Below are positions 45,368 to 53,322 of a DNA stretch of 64,000 nt, in pieces. Below the pieces are notes generated by a model, which worked only from the letters and a program-made list of their open reading frames with translations, did no database searches and was not told the DNA's origin. A program made the position numbers and the translations under genes. The stretch lies in assembly GCF_900323885.1 (NCBI RefSeq), contig NZ_OOHJ01000006.1, positions 372,001 through 436,000 of the forward strand, in the 5' to 3' direction. The DNA comes from [Actinomadura] parvosata subsp. kistnae (GTDB taxonomy: Bacteria; Actinomycetota; Actinomycetes; Streptosporangiales; Streptosporangiaceae). How positions within the stretch are numbered: position 1 is the first letter of the stretch; each line of letters begins with the position of its first letter.

Positions 45368-46833
45368 TGTCGGCTGGTGCCCGTCAAGGCTCGGGTCATG
45401 TGCTGGTGAAGGTGAGCGCGGCGGTGTCGGCCCTGGTGGTGTGCGTTCTGGCCGTGCTCATGGCGCCCCGGCCGCCGGCGCTCGGCCCGCAGCGGACCGG
45501 CGACGCCGCCCTGGCCCGCGACGTGCTGCGGGCCGCCGGCGAGGACGGCTACCAGGGCCTGTCCGTGGCGCTGCTGGAGAACGGCCGGATCCGGTACGCC
45601 GGGCTGGGCACCGCCGACGGCAGCCGCCCGGCCGATGAGCGCACCGCGTACGAGATCGGCTCGATCACCAAGACCATGACCGGCATGCTGCTGGCGGACC
45701 TGGCCGAGGACGGGCTGTCTCCCGACACGCCGGTCCGCGACCTGCTGCCGCGCGCGGGCCTGTCCACCCCGGCGACCCTGGCCGAGCTGGCCTCGCATCG
45801 TTCAGGGCTGCCCCGGCTGCCTGTGTCGGGGCGGCTCCTCGCCGGAGCGCTGCTGGGCCCGTACACCGGGGCCGACCCGTACGGAGGCGCCGGCCCCGGT
45901 GAGGTGCTGGCCGGCGCGGCAGCAGTCAAGGCTGGCCCGCGTGGCACGGTCGCCTACTCCAACCTGGGCATGTCGCTGCTCGGCCTGGCGCTGGCCGAGC
46001 GCTTCGGCACCACCTACGCCGACCTGCTGCGCACCCGCCTGCTCACCCCGCTGGGCATGACCTCGACCGTCGCGCTCGGCCCTCGCGACGCCCTGCCGGC
46101 CCGCCACGCCACCGGCCGCGCGCAGAACGGGCTGACCATGGACTTCTGGCGCAGCCACGGTTATGCCCCGGCGGGTGGCGGCGTCTGGTCCACCGCCGAA
46201 GACCTCGCCAAGCTGGTCGGCGCTGTCATGAACGGCTCGGCCCCCGGTGCCGGCGCTGCCACACCGCGCTGGGACGAGGATGACCGCCGGCGCGTCGGCT
46301 ACGGCTGGTTCACCACCCGCTACGACACCAGGACGATCACCTGGCACAACGGCGGCACGGGCGGGTTCACCTCGTTCGCCGGCTATGATCCGGCCACCCG
46401 ACGCGGTGTGGTCGTGCTCAGCAGCACGGCCAAGCCGGTGGACGCGGTGGGGCTGCGCCTGCTCGGCGTGCCGGCGCCCGGCGACGGCAACACTTTGACC
46501 CCGCAGGGGATCGTGATGCTGATCGTCACGTTCGGCGGGCTCGGCCTGCTGGTGGCGGCGGCCCGTGGGCGCGTGCGCGATCGGCTGTCGATCGTCGGGC
46601 GCACGCTGTCCGGGCTGTTCCTGCTGCTGGTGGCGCGCAACGGCGGGCCGTGGGAGGTGGTGCCGCCGTTCGTCTGGCTCGCCGGCGCGGGCGTGCTGGC
46701 AGCGGCCGTGGCGCTGGCCGTCCTGCGCTGGCCCGCCCTGCCGCTGACCCGCGGCCGCCCCTGGTGGCGCTGGGCGAGCGCGGCGCTGCCCGCTGCGCTG
46801 CTGCTCGCGCTGGCGCTGGCGATGGCGGGATGA
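45367..46833 (+). CDS. Class C beta-lactamase-like serine hydrolase, membrane-bound
   Basis: ATG 45367. 488 residues. N-terminal membrane anchor (VKVSAAVSALVVCVLAVLMA). The penicillin-binding fold has SxxK YEIGSITKTMTG (Ser99, Lys102), YxN VAYSNLGMS (Tyr197, Asn199) and a third motif WHNGGTGG (~326, HxG type). After ~390 come four hydrophobic helices (GIVMLIVTFGGLGLLVAAAR; FVWLAGAGVLAAAVALAVLR). The catalytic domain thus lies outside the cell between membrane parts. Such proteins are DD-peptidases, esterases or D-aminopeptidases; substrate unknown. Bases 46834-47112 after it hold no supported gene. Confidence 0.87.
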   Translation: MSAGARQGSGHVLVKVSAAVSALVVCVLAVLMAPRPPALGPQRTGDAALARDVLRAAGEDGYQGLSVALLENGRIRYAGLGTADGSRPADERTAYEIGSITKTMTGMLLADLAEDGLSPDTPVRDLLPRAGLSTPATLAELASHRSGLPRLPVSGRLLAGALLGPYTGADPYGGAGPGEVLAGAAAVKAGPRGTVAYSNLGMSLLGLALAERFGTTYADLLRTRLLTPLGMTSTVALGPRDALPARHATGRAQNGLTMDFWRSHGYAPAGGGVWSTAEDLAKLVGAVMNGSAPGAGAATPRWDEDDRRRVGYGWFTTRYDTRTITWHNGGTGGFTSFAGYDPATRRGVVVLSSTAKPVDAVGLRLLGVPAPGDGNTLTPQGIVMLIVTFGGLGLLVAAARGRVRDRLSIVGRTLSGLFLLLVARNGGPWEVVPPFVWLAGAGVLAAAVALAVLRWPALPLTRGRPWWRWASAALPAALLLALALAMAG

Positions 46834-47112
46834 GCCGGTCCGGGGCGACTTCGACCAGCTGCTGTTCTCCACCATCGCCAAGTGGGCCGTGCTGTGGATG
46901 TCGTCGAGCCCGCCGTTCTCGACATCGGCGGCAACGCCCTGGCCGGGTACCCCGAGGTCGCCTATGCCGCGGCCACCACTGGCCCCACCAGCAGCCACGC
47001 CGGCGTCACCGGACTAGCACGCCGATCCTGTCGGACTGTCTCACCCGCCGGATCGCCCCGCTTCCCGGCAGTCGATGGCGAGCGGTGCTCTCGCCGTCCT
47101 GCGCGCGGGAGT

Positions 47113-48339
47113 TCAGCCGGCGCGCTCGCCCAGCACCGACGGCGTGCGGATGTGCTCCTGCCGGACACCGAGGCTGATGACCCGCAGAATCTGGTGCCGC
47201 AGCGCGGGAACGTGCCGGATCGTCCGCAGCGCCAGCGGCATGGTCGGCGTCTCGTTGCGGAACGCCGGCTCGACGATCCTGGAGTAGGCGGCCTGCTGGA
47301 GCTTCTGCGTGACGATGGTGGGCAGCTCCGGGCGGCGCTGCACGGCCGCCAGCAGCTTGTCCGGCAGCTCCGTACCGTCGCGCTGGACGCCCAGCAGCGG
47401 CTCGGCCAGGAGGTTCGCGGTCGCCACGGCGTCGTCCAGCGCGAGTTTGACGCCCACTCCGCCCATGGGCGACATGGCGTGCGCGGCGTCACCGATGAGC
47501 AGCAGGCCGGGCAGGTGCCAGCGGGCGGCCCGGTTGACGCGCACCTCCAGCATGGTGACGTCGTCCATGGAGCGCAGGTGCCGCACGCGGCCGGCCAGCT
47601 CGGGCACGACCGCGGCCGTCCCCTCGCGGATCTCCTCGACGCCGGCCCGCTCGACCGCCGCGAAGCCGCCCTTCGGGATCATGTACGCGACCTGCACGTA
47701 CGTGCGCCGGTCGAAGCCGACGATCCACCGGCCGGGGCCGACCCGGAAGTACAGCTCGGTCGTGTCGACGTCCTCCTTCGGCAGCCGGAACCACAGCGTG
47801 TCGAACGCGGACCCGGTCTCCTTGACCTCCAGGCCGGAGGCGGCGCGGATGCGCGAATGCCGGCCGTCCGTCGCGACCGTGAGCGCGGCCCGTACCTCGT
47901 GCACGCGGCCGTCCGGGTCGCGGTAGCGCACGCCGGTGATGCGCCCGGCATCCCGGATCGGTTCGGTGACCTCGGCGTTCATGATCAGCTTGAACGAGGG
48001 GAAGCGCCGGCCCTCCTCGGCCAGCATGGTGAGGAAGTCCCACTGGGGCGCGATGGCGATGTAGGGGTGCTTGAGGCCGAGCGCGGTCAGCGAGCCGAGC
48101 TTCACCTCGCCCATGGCGAAGTCGTGCACCTTGCCGTGCGGAATCTGCTCGAACCGCTCGGTGAGGCCGAGCTGGTCGATCAGCTCCAGGGTGGACGGGT
48201 GGATGGTGTCGCCCCGGAAGTCCCGCAGGAAGTCGGCGTGCTTCTCCAGCACCACCACGTCGATGCCGGCTCTGGCCAGCAGCAGGCCCAGCATGATGCC
48301 CGCGGGTCCGCCGCCCGCCGCGACGACCGTCGTCTCCAT
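47113..48339 (-). CDS. FAD-dependent monooxygenase, class A
   Basis: ATG 48339 preceded by a GAGGAGGA ribosome site. 408 residues. GxGxxG-like start TTVVAAGGGPAGIMLGLLLA, DG motif LTVATDGRHSRIRAASGL (~155), GD motif LLLIGDAAHAMSPMGGVGVK (~280). The first Gly of the dinucleotide motif is shifted (AAGGGPAG), still compatible with FAD binding. It lacks a thioredoxin-like tail. Similar to UbiH/tetracycline-hydroxylase-like enzymes; acts on a hydrophobic or aromatic compound. Divergent from a TetR-type regulator across 88 bp, so probably controlled by it. Confidence 0.88.
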   Translation of the reverse strand: METTVVAAGGGPAGIMLGLLLARAGIDVVVLEKHADFLRDFRGDTIHPSTLELIDQLGLTERFEQIPHGKVHDFAMGEVKLGSLTALGLKHPYIAIAPQWDFLTMLAEEGRRFPSFKLIMNAEVTEPIRDAGRITGVRYRDPDGRVHEVRAALTVATDGRHSRIRAASGLEVKETGSAFDTLWFRLPKEDVDTTELYFRVGPGRWIVGFDRRTYVQVAYMIPKGGFAAVERAGVEEIREGTAAVVPELAGRVRHLRSMDDVTMLEVRVNRAARWHLPGLLLIGDAAHAMSPMGGVGVKLALDDAVATANLLAEPLLGVQRDGTELPDKLLAAVQRRPELPTIVTQKLQQAAYSRIVEPAFRNETPTMPLALRTIRHVPALRHQILRVISLGVRQEHIRTPSVLGERAG

Positions 48340-48427
48340 GCCATCCTCCTCCTTTAACTCATCACTTGAAGAGTTTCCTTTGGACGGTATCTGGCACTTC
48401 GTCCTATTAGTAGTAATGTGGGGTTCC

Positions 48428-49203
48428 ATGTTGGACGACATCGTCCGCGCGGCCCTGGACGTGGCGCGGCAGCGCGGGCAGGACGTCGCCGAGGTGCCCC
48501 TGCCCGTCATCGCCGCCGCCGCGGGCCTGTCCCGCAGCACGCTGATCCGCCGGCTCGGCGGGCGGCGCGAAACCCTCGACGAGGCCGTACGCGCGGCCGG
48601 CGTGGACCCCGGCGGGCGCGTCCCCGTACGCGAGCGGGCGATCACGGCCGCGGCCGAGCTGATGGCCACGCGCGGCCTGAGCGCCGTCACCCTGTCCGCG
48701 GTCGCCACGGCCGTCGGTTGCTCGCTGCCGACGTTGCACGCGACCTTCGACCGCCGCGACGGCCTGCTGCACGCGGTCTTCGACCGCTATCTGCCCATAG
48801 ACGAGCTGGAGGCCCTGGTCGGCGACCCGCCGGAGGCGCTCGACGAGACGTCGAGGCCGTCCAGCGCACGCTCATCACCGCCCTGACCAGGCAACCACGC
48901 GTCTTTCCCGCCATGCTCGCCGACGCCTTCGGCAGGTCCGACGGGCCGACCGGCCGCTCCCTTCTCGCGTGGGCTCCGCGGCTGATGCGGGTCTTCCAGA
49001 CGCTGCTGGTCCCGCACGTACGCGCCGGCCGCCTGCGCCCCCTGCCGCTCCCGCTGCTCATCCAACTTCTGATCAGCCCGCTGGTGACGCACCTGCTCCT
49101 CCGGCCGGTCCTCGAACCCGCGCTGGCCGCGTCCATGCCGGAAGTGGAGCAGGTCCGCGCGGAGTTCAGCGCGGCGTTCCTGCGCGCCGCCGCCATGGAA
49201 TAA
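48428..49203 (+). pseudogene. TetR-family regulator with two HTH-like segments, one-base frameshift
   Basis: ATG 48428 (MLDDIVRAALDVARQRGQDV). The first HTH-like unit is at ~18-45 (PLPVIAAAAGLSRSTLIRRL) and a canonical TetR HTH at ~62-112 (LSAVTLSAVATAVGCSLPTL, then HATFDRRDGLLHAVF). At about 48847 one G is missing from a GAGGAC codon pair; restored, the frame reads DVEAVQRTLITALTRQ and continues through the helical ligand domain to 49203 (~259 codons). Everything else is intact, so a sequencing error or a very recent mutation is likely. It is divergent to the FAD monooxygenase, its probable target. Confidence 0.8.
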
Positions 49204-49246
49204 GCCCGCGCTTTCGTCGGAACGACCGAAGCCCTGCCCCGCCGGT

Positions 49247-49500
49247 CAGAAAACGAGCACGATCTTTCCCGCCAACTGAGCGCGGCCGAAACGCTCGTGT
49301 GCTTCTCGCGCGTTTCGCAGGCTGTGTGCGGAGTCAAGTCCTACCTTTCACCTGGCCCGCCAGTTCCCCTCCCAAGATCATTGGCGGAGGTGGGGCGCCC
49401 TCACCGATGGCCCCTTCACGCGTCTTGTCGTCCACGGGGTTGACGGCGGAGGCGACAACACCTACCAGCACCAGGCCCCCCGAGGCGGGGCGCCGGCGCC
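49247..49500 (-). pseudogene. Quinone oxidoreductase remnant with internal deletion
   Basis: The minus strand first reads VGVVASAVNPVDDKTREGAI and PMILGGELAGQVKG, the N-terminal part of a zeta-crystallin-like dehydrogenase, then, after a gap, jumps to the family's C-terminus AHERFGRAQLAGKIVLVF. The catalytic Rossmann middle (~200 residues) is gone. Dead gene. Confidence 0.6.
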
Positions 49501-49532
49501 TTCGCCAAGGTCCCCTCTGTGCCATCTGACAG

Positions 49533-49631
49533 GCCCTGCCCGAGCGGGTCCGCCATGCGGTCACCGAGCACCTGCCCGCGCCGACCGCCTCGGTCGCCGC
49601 CCGAGGCGGCGGCTTCACCCGGGCACCCTGA
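49533..49631 (+). pseudogene. Possible phosphotransferase N-terminal remnant
   Basis: LPERVRHAVTEHLPAPTASV then ARGGGFTRAP resembles the first strand and glycine loop of aminoglycoside-phosphotransferase-like kinases, then stops. It is only 32 codons long. Weak call. Confidence 0.3.
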
Positions 49632-49678
49632 CCCGCGCCTTGCAGAAAAGGCACCAGGTTCGCCGCGACGCAGGCCCG

Positions 49679-50650
49679 TCAGTGGCGGTCGTCGACCGTG
49701 ATGACCGCCGTCAGGCGGGGGCCGACCAGCACCAGGCGGGCGCCCTCTCCGGCGAACTTGAGCGGCCAGCCCGTGCCGAAGGCGGGCAGCGACGCTCGCA
49801 GCCCGCCGCCGATGCGGTCGGCGATCGTGTCGAAGAGGTCGCGCAGGAGAACGGCCACGAGGTGTCCCACCCCACTCTCCGCGTCACCCTCGAACACGGC
49901 CAAGGCCAGATCGGCGGCGGCTCGTTCGGTGTCGGCGACGACGCGGGCCAGCGCCGCGCCGTCCATCGGCCGGAGATCGTCGTCGGCGAACCGCCGCCAT
50001 GCGCGCAGCGCGGCCTCGGCGTCGGAGCCCAGGTCCAAGCCGTGCGCCACGACGGTCACCGTGAAGTCGACCGGTTTGTCGCGGCCCACCCAGAGGAACT
50101 CGCCGAGCAGCGTGGTGAGCCATTCGATCCGGGCGTCGAGGGCGGCGGGCCGCGGGGCGTCAGGGGTCAGGGACAGACGGCACGTCTCGCCGTCGAGATC
50201 GCGGACGAACAGGTGCAGCTCGCCGTCAAGGGGAGGGCCTCCCGGTTCGGCCGCCATGTGGAGCCGGAGCAGGTCCTCGCAGTCCCATTCGGTCAGCACA
50301 CCGGCCAGGAAGGCGATCAACGACCGGAGATGCGCTGGCAGCGGCCCGCAGTCCCGTTCGATGACCTCGCGCAGCAGCGCGATGACGTGCGCGGCGGCGG
50401 CGTCGGGGCGGCCGGACGCGGCGCGCTGGCCCGCATGGAATCCCGGGTTCTCATCGAACTTCAGCGACTCGACGGCGACGGGGAAGCGCCTGCCCGTCCG
50501 CGGGAACCGCGCGTGCTCCCAGGCCAGTGCGGGATCCCACTCCGTGCCCGGCACGCTGCCGCGCACGACCTCGAAGCGCCACGGGCCGGCCGGCAGCCAC
50601 TGCTCCAGAAGCCGCGCGGCCGCCGTGATCAGATACTCCTCGACGGCCAT
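49679..50650 (-). CDS. Hypothetical protein (323 aa)
   Basis: ATG 50650 (MAVEEYLITAAARLLEQWLP) is chosen because GGGAGC precedes it; an upstream in-frame start is less likely. Soluble alpha/beta protein with Trp-rich acidic N-terminal part (GTEWDPALAWEHARFPRTG), a central beta region (ELHLFVRDLDGETCRLSL) and a C-terminal strand pair (GARLVLVGPRLTAVITVD). No domain recognised. It stands alone, facing away from the amidohydrolase across a 190-bp region holding two motif copies. Confidence 0.65.
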   Translation of the reverse strand: MAVEEYLITAAARLLEQWLPAGPWRFEVVRGSVPGTEWDPALAWEHARFPRTGRRFPVAVESLKFDENPGFHAGQRAASGRPDAAAAHVIALLREVIERDCGPLPAHLRSLIAFLAGVLTEWDCEDLLRLHMAAEPGGPPLDGELHLFVRDLDGETCRLSLTPDAPRPAALDARIEWLTTLLGEFLWVGRDKPVDFTVTVVAHGLDLGSDAEAALRAWRRFADDDLRPMDGAALARVVADTERAAADLALAVFEGDAESGVGHLVAVLLRDLFDTIADRIGGGLRASLPAFGTGWPLKFAGEGARLVLVGPRLTAVITVDDRH

Positions 50651-50711
50651 GAGGCTCCCGGCGGTGCTTGCGGACCCCTGAGGGAACACCGTACGAGGTG
50701 AGGCCGCGCGG

Positions 50712-50734
50712 CGAATCCGTCGCCTGACTCGTCG
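50712..50734 (+). repeat. 23-bp dispersed motif, copy 3
   Basis: CGAATCCGTCGCCTGACTCG-type copy between the divergent genes at 49679-50650 and 50841. Confidence 0.5.
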
Positions 50735-50753
50735 CGATGCCGGGCCTCGCCGG

Positions 50754-50773
50754 CCGGTGGAATGACAGATGCG
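50754..50773 (-). repeat. Dispersed motif, copy 4, inverted
   Basis: The minus strand reads CGCATCTGTCATTCCACCGG, 17 of 20 identical to the copy at 53208-53230. It faces copy 3, 19 bp away. Confidence 0.45.
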
Positions 50774-50840
50774 CCGCTGCGCGACGGCCGCCTACGCTCA
50801 GGCCGGTCTTTTCGCGAGCAGTGACGGGAGAGGTCTTCCC

Positions 50841-52133
50841 ATGTGTTACGTCCATGCCCTGCGCGACCACCCGCTGAGCCGTCGCACGTTCATGGCCGCT
50901 GCCGCGGCCGCGCCCTTCGCGGCCCGGTTCAGTGACGTGGCTCCCGCCGGCCCGTTCGTCATCGCGGGCGCGCGGATCTTCGACGGTGTCCGGCTGCTCG
51001 GGGCCGGCAACGTCGTGGTGTCCGGCGGCCGCATCAGGTCGGTGACGTCCGGCGGCGCCGTTCCCCAGGGGATGCCGGTGCACGACGGGCGCGGGCGGAC
51101 GCTCGTACCGGGCCTGATCGACAGCCATACGCACTATTCCGAGGTGAGCCGCCGGGACGCGCCGCGCTTCGGCGTGACCACCGAGCTGAACCTGTTCTCC
51201 ACGCTGGCGGAGCTGGGCGACTTCGCGGACCGGCGGCGCTCGCACGCTCCGACGAGCCTGCCCGACCTGTGGACGGCGGGAACCTGGGCCACCGTTCCCG
51301 GCGGGTGGGGGACCGGCCAGGGCATCGACTTCCCCGTGCTGGAGGACGGCATGGACCCGGCGGCATTCGTGGACGCCCGCCTGGCCGAAGGCTCGGACTT
51401 CCTCAAGATCGCCTTGGAGGACGTCGGCATGCAGGGCGAGCCGATTCCCGCGCTGAGCGCCGCGCAGGTGCGCGGGCTCGCCGCCGCCGCCCGGCGCAGA
51501 GGGGTGCGCTCGGTCGTGCACGTCTCCAAGCAGCGCTACGCCCGCATGGCCTTCGACAACGGGGTCAGCGGCCTGGCGCACGTGCCTTCCGACGTGCCTG
51601 CCGATGAGGAGTTCCTCCGGGCCGCCAAGGGGAGCGGCGGCTTCGTCACCTCGACGCTGGCCCTGCTGGGCGCGGCCACCTACGCGGACGACCCGGCCAG
51701 GGCCGCCGTGGTCGACGATCCCCGGGTGGCCCCGTACCTCTCGCCGGACCAGCGCCGCCAGCTCGAGACGCCCTGGCCGGTGAAGATGCCGTGGAACGTC
51801 GAGACGGGCCTGGACAACGTGGGCCGCCTGCGGCGGGCCGGGGTCCCGATCCTCGCCGGCACGGACGCCGGCGCCTTCGGGGTGGCGCACGGCGTCAGCA
51901 TGCTGGTCGAGCTGGAGTCGCTGGTACGGGCCGGGCTGCGGCCCGCGGAGGCGCTGGCCGCCGCCACGTCCGGCCCGGCGGCGGCCTACGGGCTGGCCGA
52001 CCGCGGCCGCGTGCGACCCGGGCTCCACGCGGACCTCGTGCTGGTCAACGGCGATCCGACGCGCGACATCACCGTGATGCGCGACGTCGCCGCCGTGTGG
52101 AAGAACGGCTCGCTCATCGACCGCCGATTCTGA
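50841..52133 (+). CDS. Tat-exported amidohydrolase
   Basis: ATG 50841 with a GGGAGAGG ribosome site. 430 residues. A twin-arginine-type signal (PLSRRTFMAAAAAAPFAARF) suggests export of the folded enzyme. The TIM-barrel amidohydrolase is recognisable: N-terminal beta sandwich (ARIFDGVRLLGAGNVVVSGG), metal-binding LVPGLIDSHTHY (HxH), a likely Lys in SDFLKIALEDVG, His in SVVHVSKQ and GLAHVPSD, Asp in PILAGTDAGAFGVAHG, and the C-terminal sandwich (RPGLHADLVLVNGDPTRDI). It is related to imidazolonepropionase/prolidase-like enzymes; substrate unknown. Confidence 0.9.
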   Translation: MCYVHALRDHPLSRRTFMAAAAAAPFAARFSDVAPAGPFVIAGARIFDGVRLLGAGNVVVSGGRIRSVTSGGAVPQGMPVHDGRGRTLVPGLIDSHTHYSEVSRRDAPRFGVTTELNLFSTLAELGDFADRRRSHAPTSLPDLWTAGTWATVPGGWGTGQGIDFPVLEDGMDPAAFVDARLAEGSDFLKIALEDVGMQGEPIPALSAAQVRGLAAAARRRGVRSVVHVSKQRYARMAFDNGVSGLAHVPSDVPADEEFLRAAKGSGGFVTSTLALLGAATYADDPARAAVVDDPRVAPYLSPDQRRQLETPWPVKMPWNVETGLDNVGRLRRAGVPILAGTDAGAFGVAHGVSMLVELESLVRAGLRPAEALAAATSGPAAAYGLADRGRVRPGLHADLVLVNGDPTRDITVMRDVAAVWKNGSLIDRRF

Positions 52134-52176
52134 TCCGTGCGTGCGCGATATCGGGCCGCCGGACACGTTTGCGCCC

Positions 52177-52225
52177 ATATCGTTTGTCGTTATTATCGAG
52201 CTTCGATAATAACGACAAGCGATAT
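52177..52225. promoter_or_regulatory. 23-bp inverted repeat covering the DUF2975 gene start
   Basis: Arms 52177-52199 and 52203-52225 pair at 22 of 23 positions around a 3-nt centre; the core is TTATCGA-GCT-TCGATAA. The right arm runs into the ATG at 52224. A/T-rich TATTAT within it could be a -10 element for a leaderless or near-leaderless transcript. It is inferred to be the operator bound by the downstream Xre protein. Confidence 0.75.
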
Positions 52226-52937
52226 GGAGACCTCCGTGTCCCGCGCCTACCCCCTCACGCGCACGCTGATCGTCGTCCGCGTGCTCCTTGCCCTGTACGT
52301 CGTCGTGCTCGCATACGAGATCGGTCACGCGATCCTGACCGGCGGAGAGAACGCCTACAGCGGCCAGAGCGCCTTCAGTCTGGTGTGCGTGGACGCGCCG
52401 GCGGCGACTCAGGTCGAGGGCAACGTTTTGGAGAACCCGCCACCCGTGAAGAAGCCGCGGGAGGAGAAGCCCGAACCCGCTGAGGACTCCTTCTTCCCGG
52501 TCGAGCCGGGGGTCGAGTTCTTCCATCCGCTTCCGCAAATGTGCAAGGACGACTCCAGCCCCGCTATCCAGGCGTTGTACCAGAGCTCCCGTTTCGCCAC
52601 CGCGCTCGTCGTGCTCACCGCGATCATCCAGCTCGAACGGCTGATCACCCGCGCCCGCCGGGAGAGCGGCTTCGACGAGGCGGTCGTGCGCGGGCTGCGC
52701 GTCACCGGGCTCATCCTCGGTGTGGGCACGCTGGTGTCGTCGCTGTACGAGACCCTCGCCGAGATAGCCCTGACCGACTGGATGGTGCCGGGCAGGCTGC
52801 GTGCTCCGTGGGACTCGGTCATCATCGGCTGGGACGTCCCCTGGGCGTTCCTGATCGCCGGCATCGGGCTCACCGTCCTGTCGAAGGTGGTCGGCGTCGG
52901 TGCCCGGATGCGCGAGGAACTCGAAGGGACCGTCTGA
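52224..52937 (+). CDS. DUF2975 membrane protein
   Basis: ATG 52224 (METSVSRAYPLTRTLIVVRV); no Shine-Dalgarno, so likely leaderless. 237 residues, four hydrophobic helices: LIVVRVLLALYVVVLAYEIG, ATALVVLTAIIQLERLI, VTGLILGVGTLVSSLYETL and PWAFLIAGIGLTVLSKVVGV. The DUF2975 hallmark RARRESGFDEAVVRGLRVTG follows helix 2. A Pro/Glu-rich extracytoplasmic loop (~75-115: NPPPVKKPREEKPEPAED) with two Cys is an addition not usual for the family. It is paired with a small HTH gene by a TGATG overlap, the typical DUF2975-Xre arrangement; function unknown. Confidence 0.82.
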   Translation: METSVSRAYPLTRTLIVVRVLLALYVVVLAYEIGHAILTGGENAYSGQSAFSLVCVDAPAATQVEGNVLENPPPVKKPREEKPEPAEDSFFPVEPGVEFFHPLPQMCKDDSSPAIQALYQSSRFATALVVLTAIIQLERLITRARRESGFDEAVVRGLRVTGLILGVGTLVSSLYETLAEIALTDWMVPGRLRAPWDSVIIGWDVPWAFLIAGIGLTVLSKVVGVGARMREELEGTV

Positions 52938-53200
52938 TGCCGGCCGAGCAGCACGTCGAGCAGCACGTCGAGCAGCACGTCGAGCAGCATGTCGAGGTGC
53001 ACCTGGACCGGCTGCTGGCGGAGCGCGGGATGACGCTCGCCGAGCTGGCCGACAGGGTCGGCATCACCAACGTCAACCTGTCGATACTCAAGAACAACCG
53101 CGCCAAGGCGATCCGGTTCACGACACTCGCCAAGCTGTGCGAGGTCCTCGAATGCCAGCCCGGCGACCTGCTGTCGTACGCACCCGTCCCCATGACGTGA
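52937..53200 (+). CDS. Xre-family HTH regulator paired with DUF2975
   Basis: ATG 52937 overlaps the DUF2975 stop. 87 residues. Residues 4-19 are four EQHV repeats; then a YozG/Cro-like HTH, LDRLLAERGMTLAELADRVG, ITNVNLSILKNNRAKAIRFT, LAKLCEVLECQPGDLLSY. Normal members start about where VEVHLDRLL begins, so the repeats are an N-terminal extension. It probably binds the 52177-52225 inverted repeat and autoregulates the pair. Confidence 0.85.
   Translation: MPAEQHVEQHVEQHVEQHVEVHLDRLLAERGMTLAELADRVGITNVNLSILKNNRAKAIRFTTLAKLCEVLECQPGDLLSYAPVPMT
52946..52993 (+). repeat. Four tandem 12-bp repeats in Xre gene
   Basis: GAGCAGCACGTC occurs four times in a row (last copy with one C-to-T), encoding (EQHV)4. 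The length is divisible by three, so copy-number change keeps the frame. Confidence 0.85.
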
Positions 53201-53207
53201 CACAGAA

Positions 53208-53230
53208 GAACCGGTCGGATGACAGATTCG
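53208..53230 (-). repeat. 23-bp dispersed motif, copy 5, inverted
   Basis: The minus strand reads CGAATCTGTCATCCGACCGG; it lies just after the Xre stop and about 90 bp before the 53323 gene. Confidence 0.5.
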
Positions 53231-53322
53231 CGGCCGGTCGGCGGCGGTTACGATCCGCGTACCCCCCAAGCAGCGCCCCCGCCTGCGGCACGAGGGTGGC
53301 GGCGAGATCGGAGTGACGCCGA

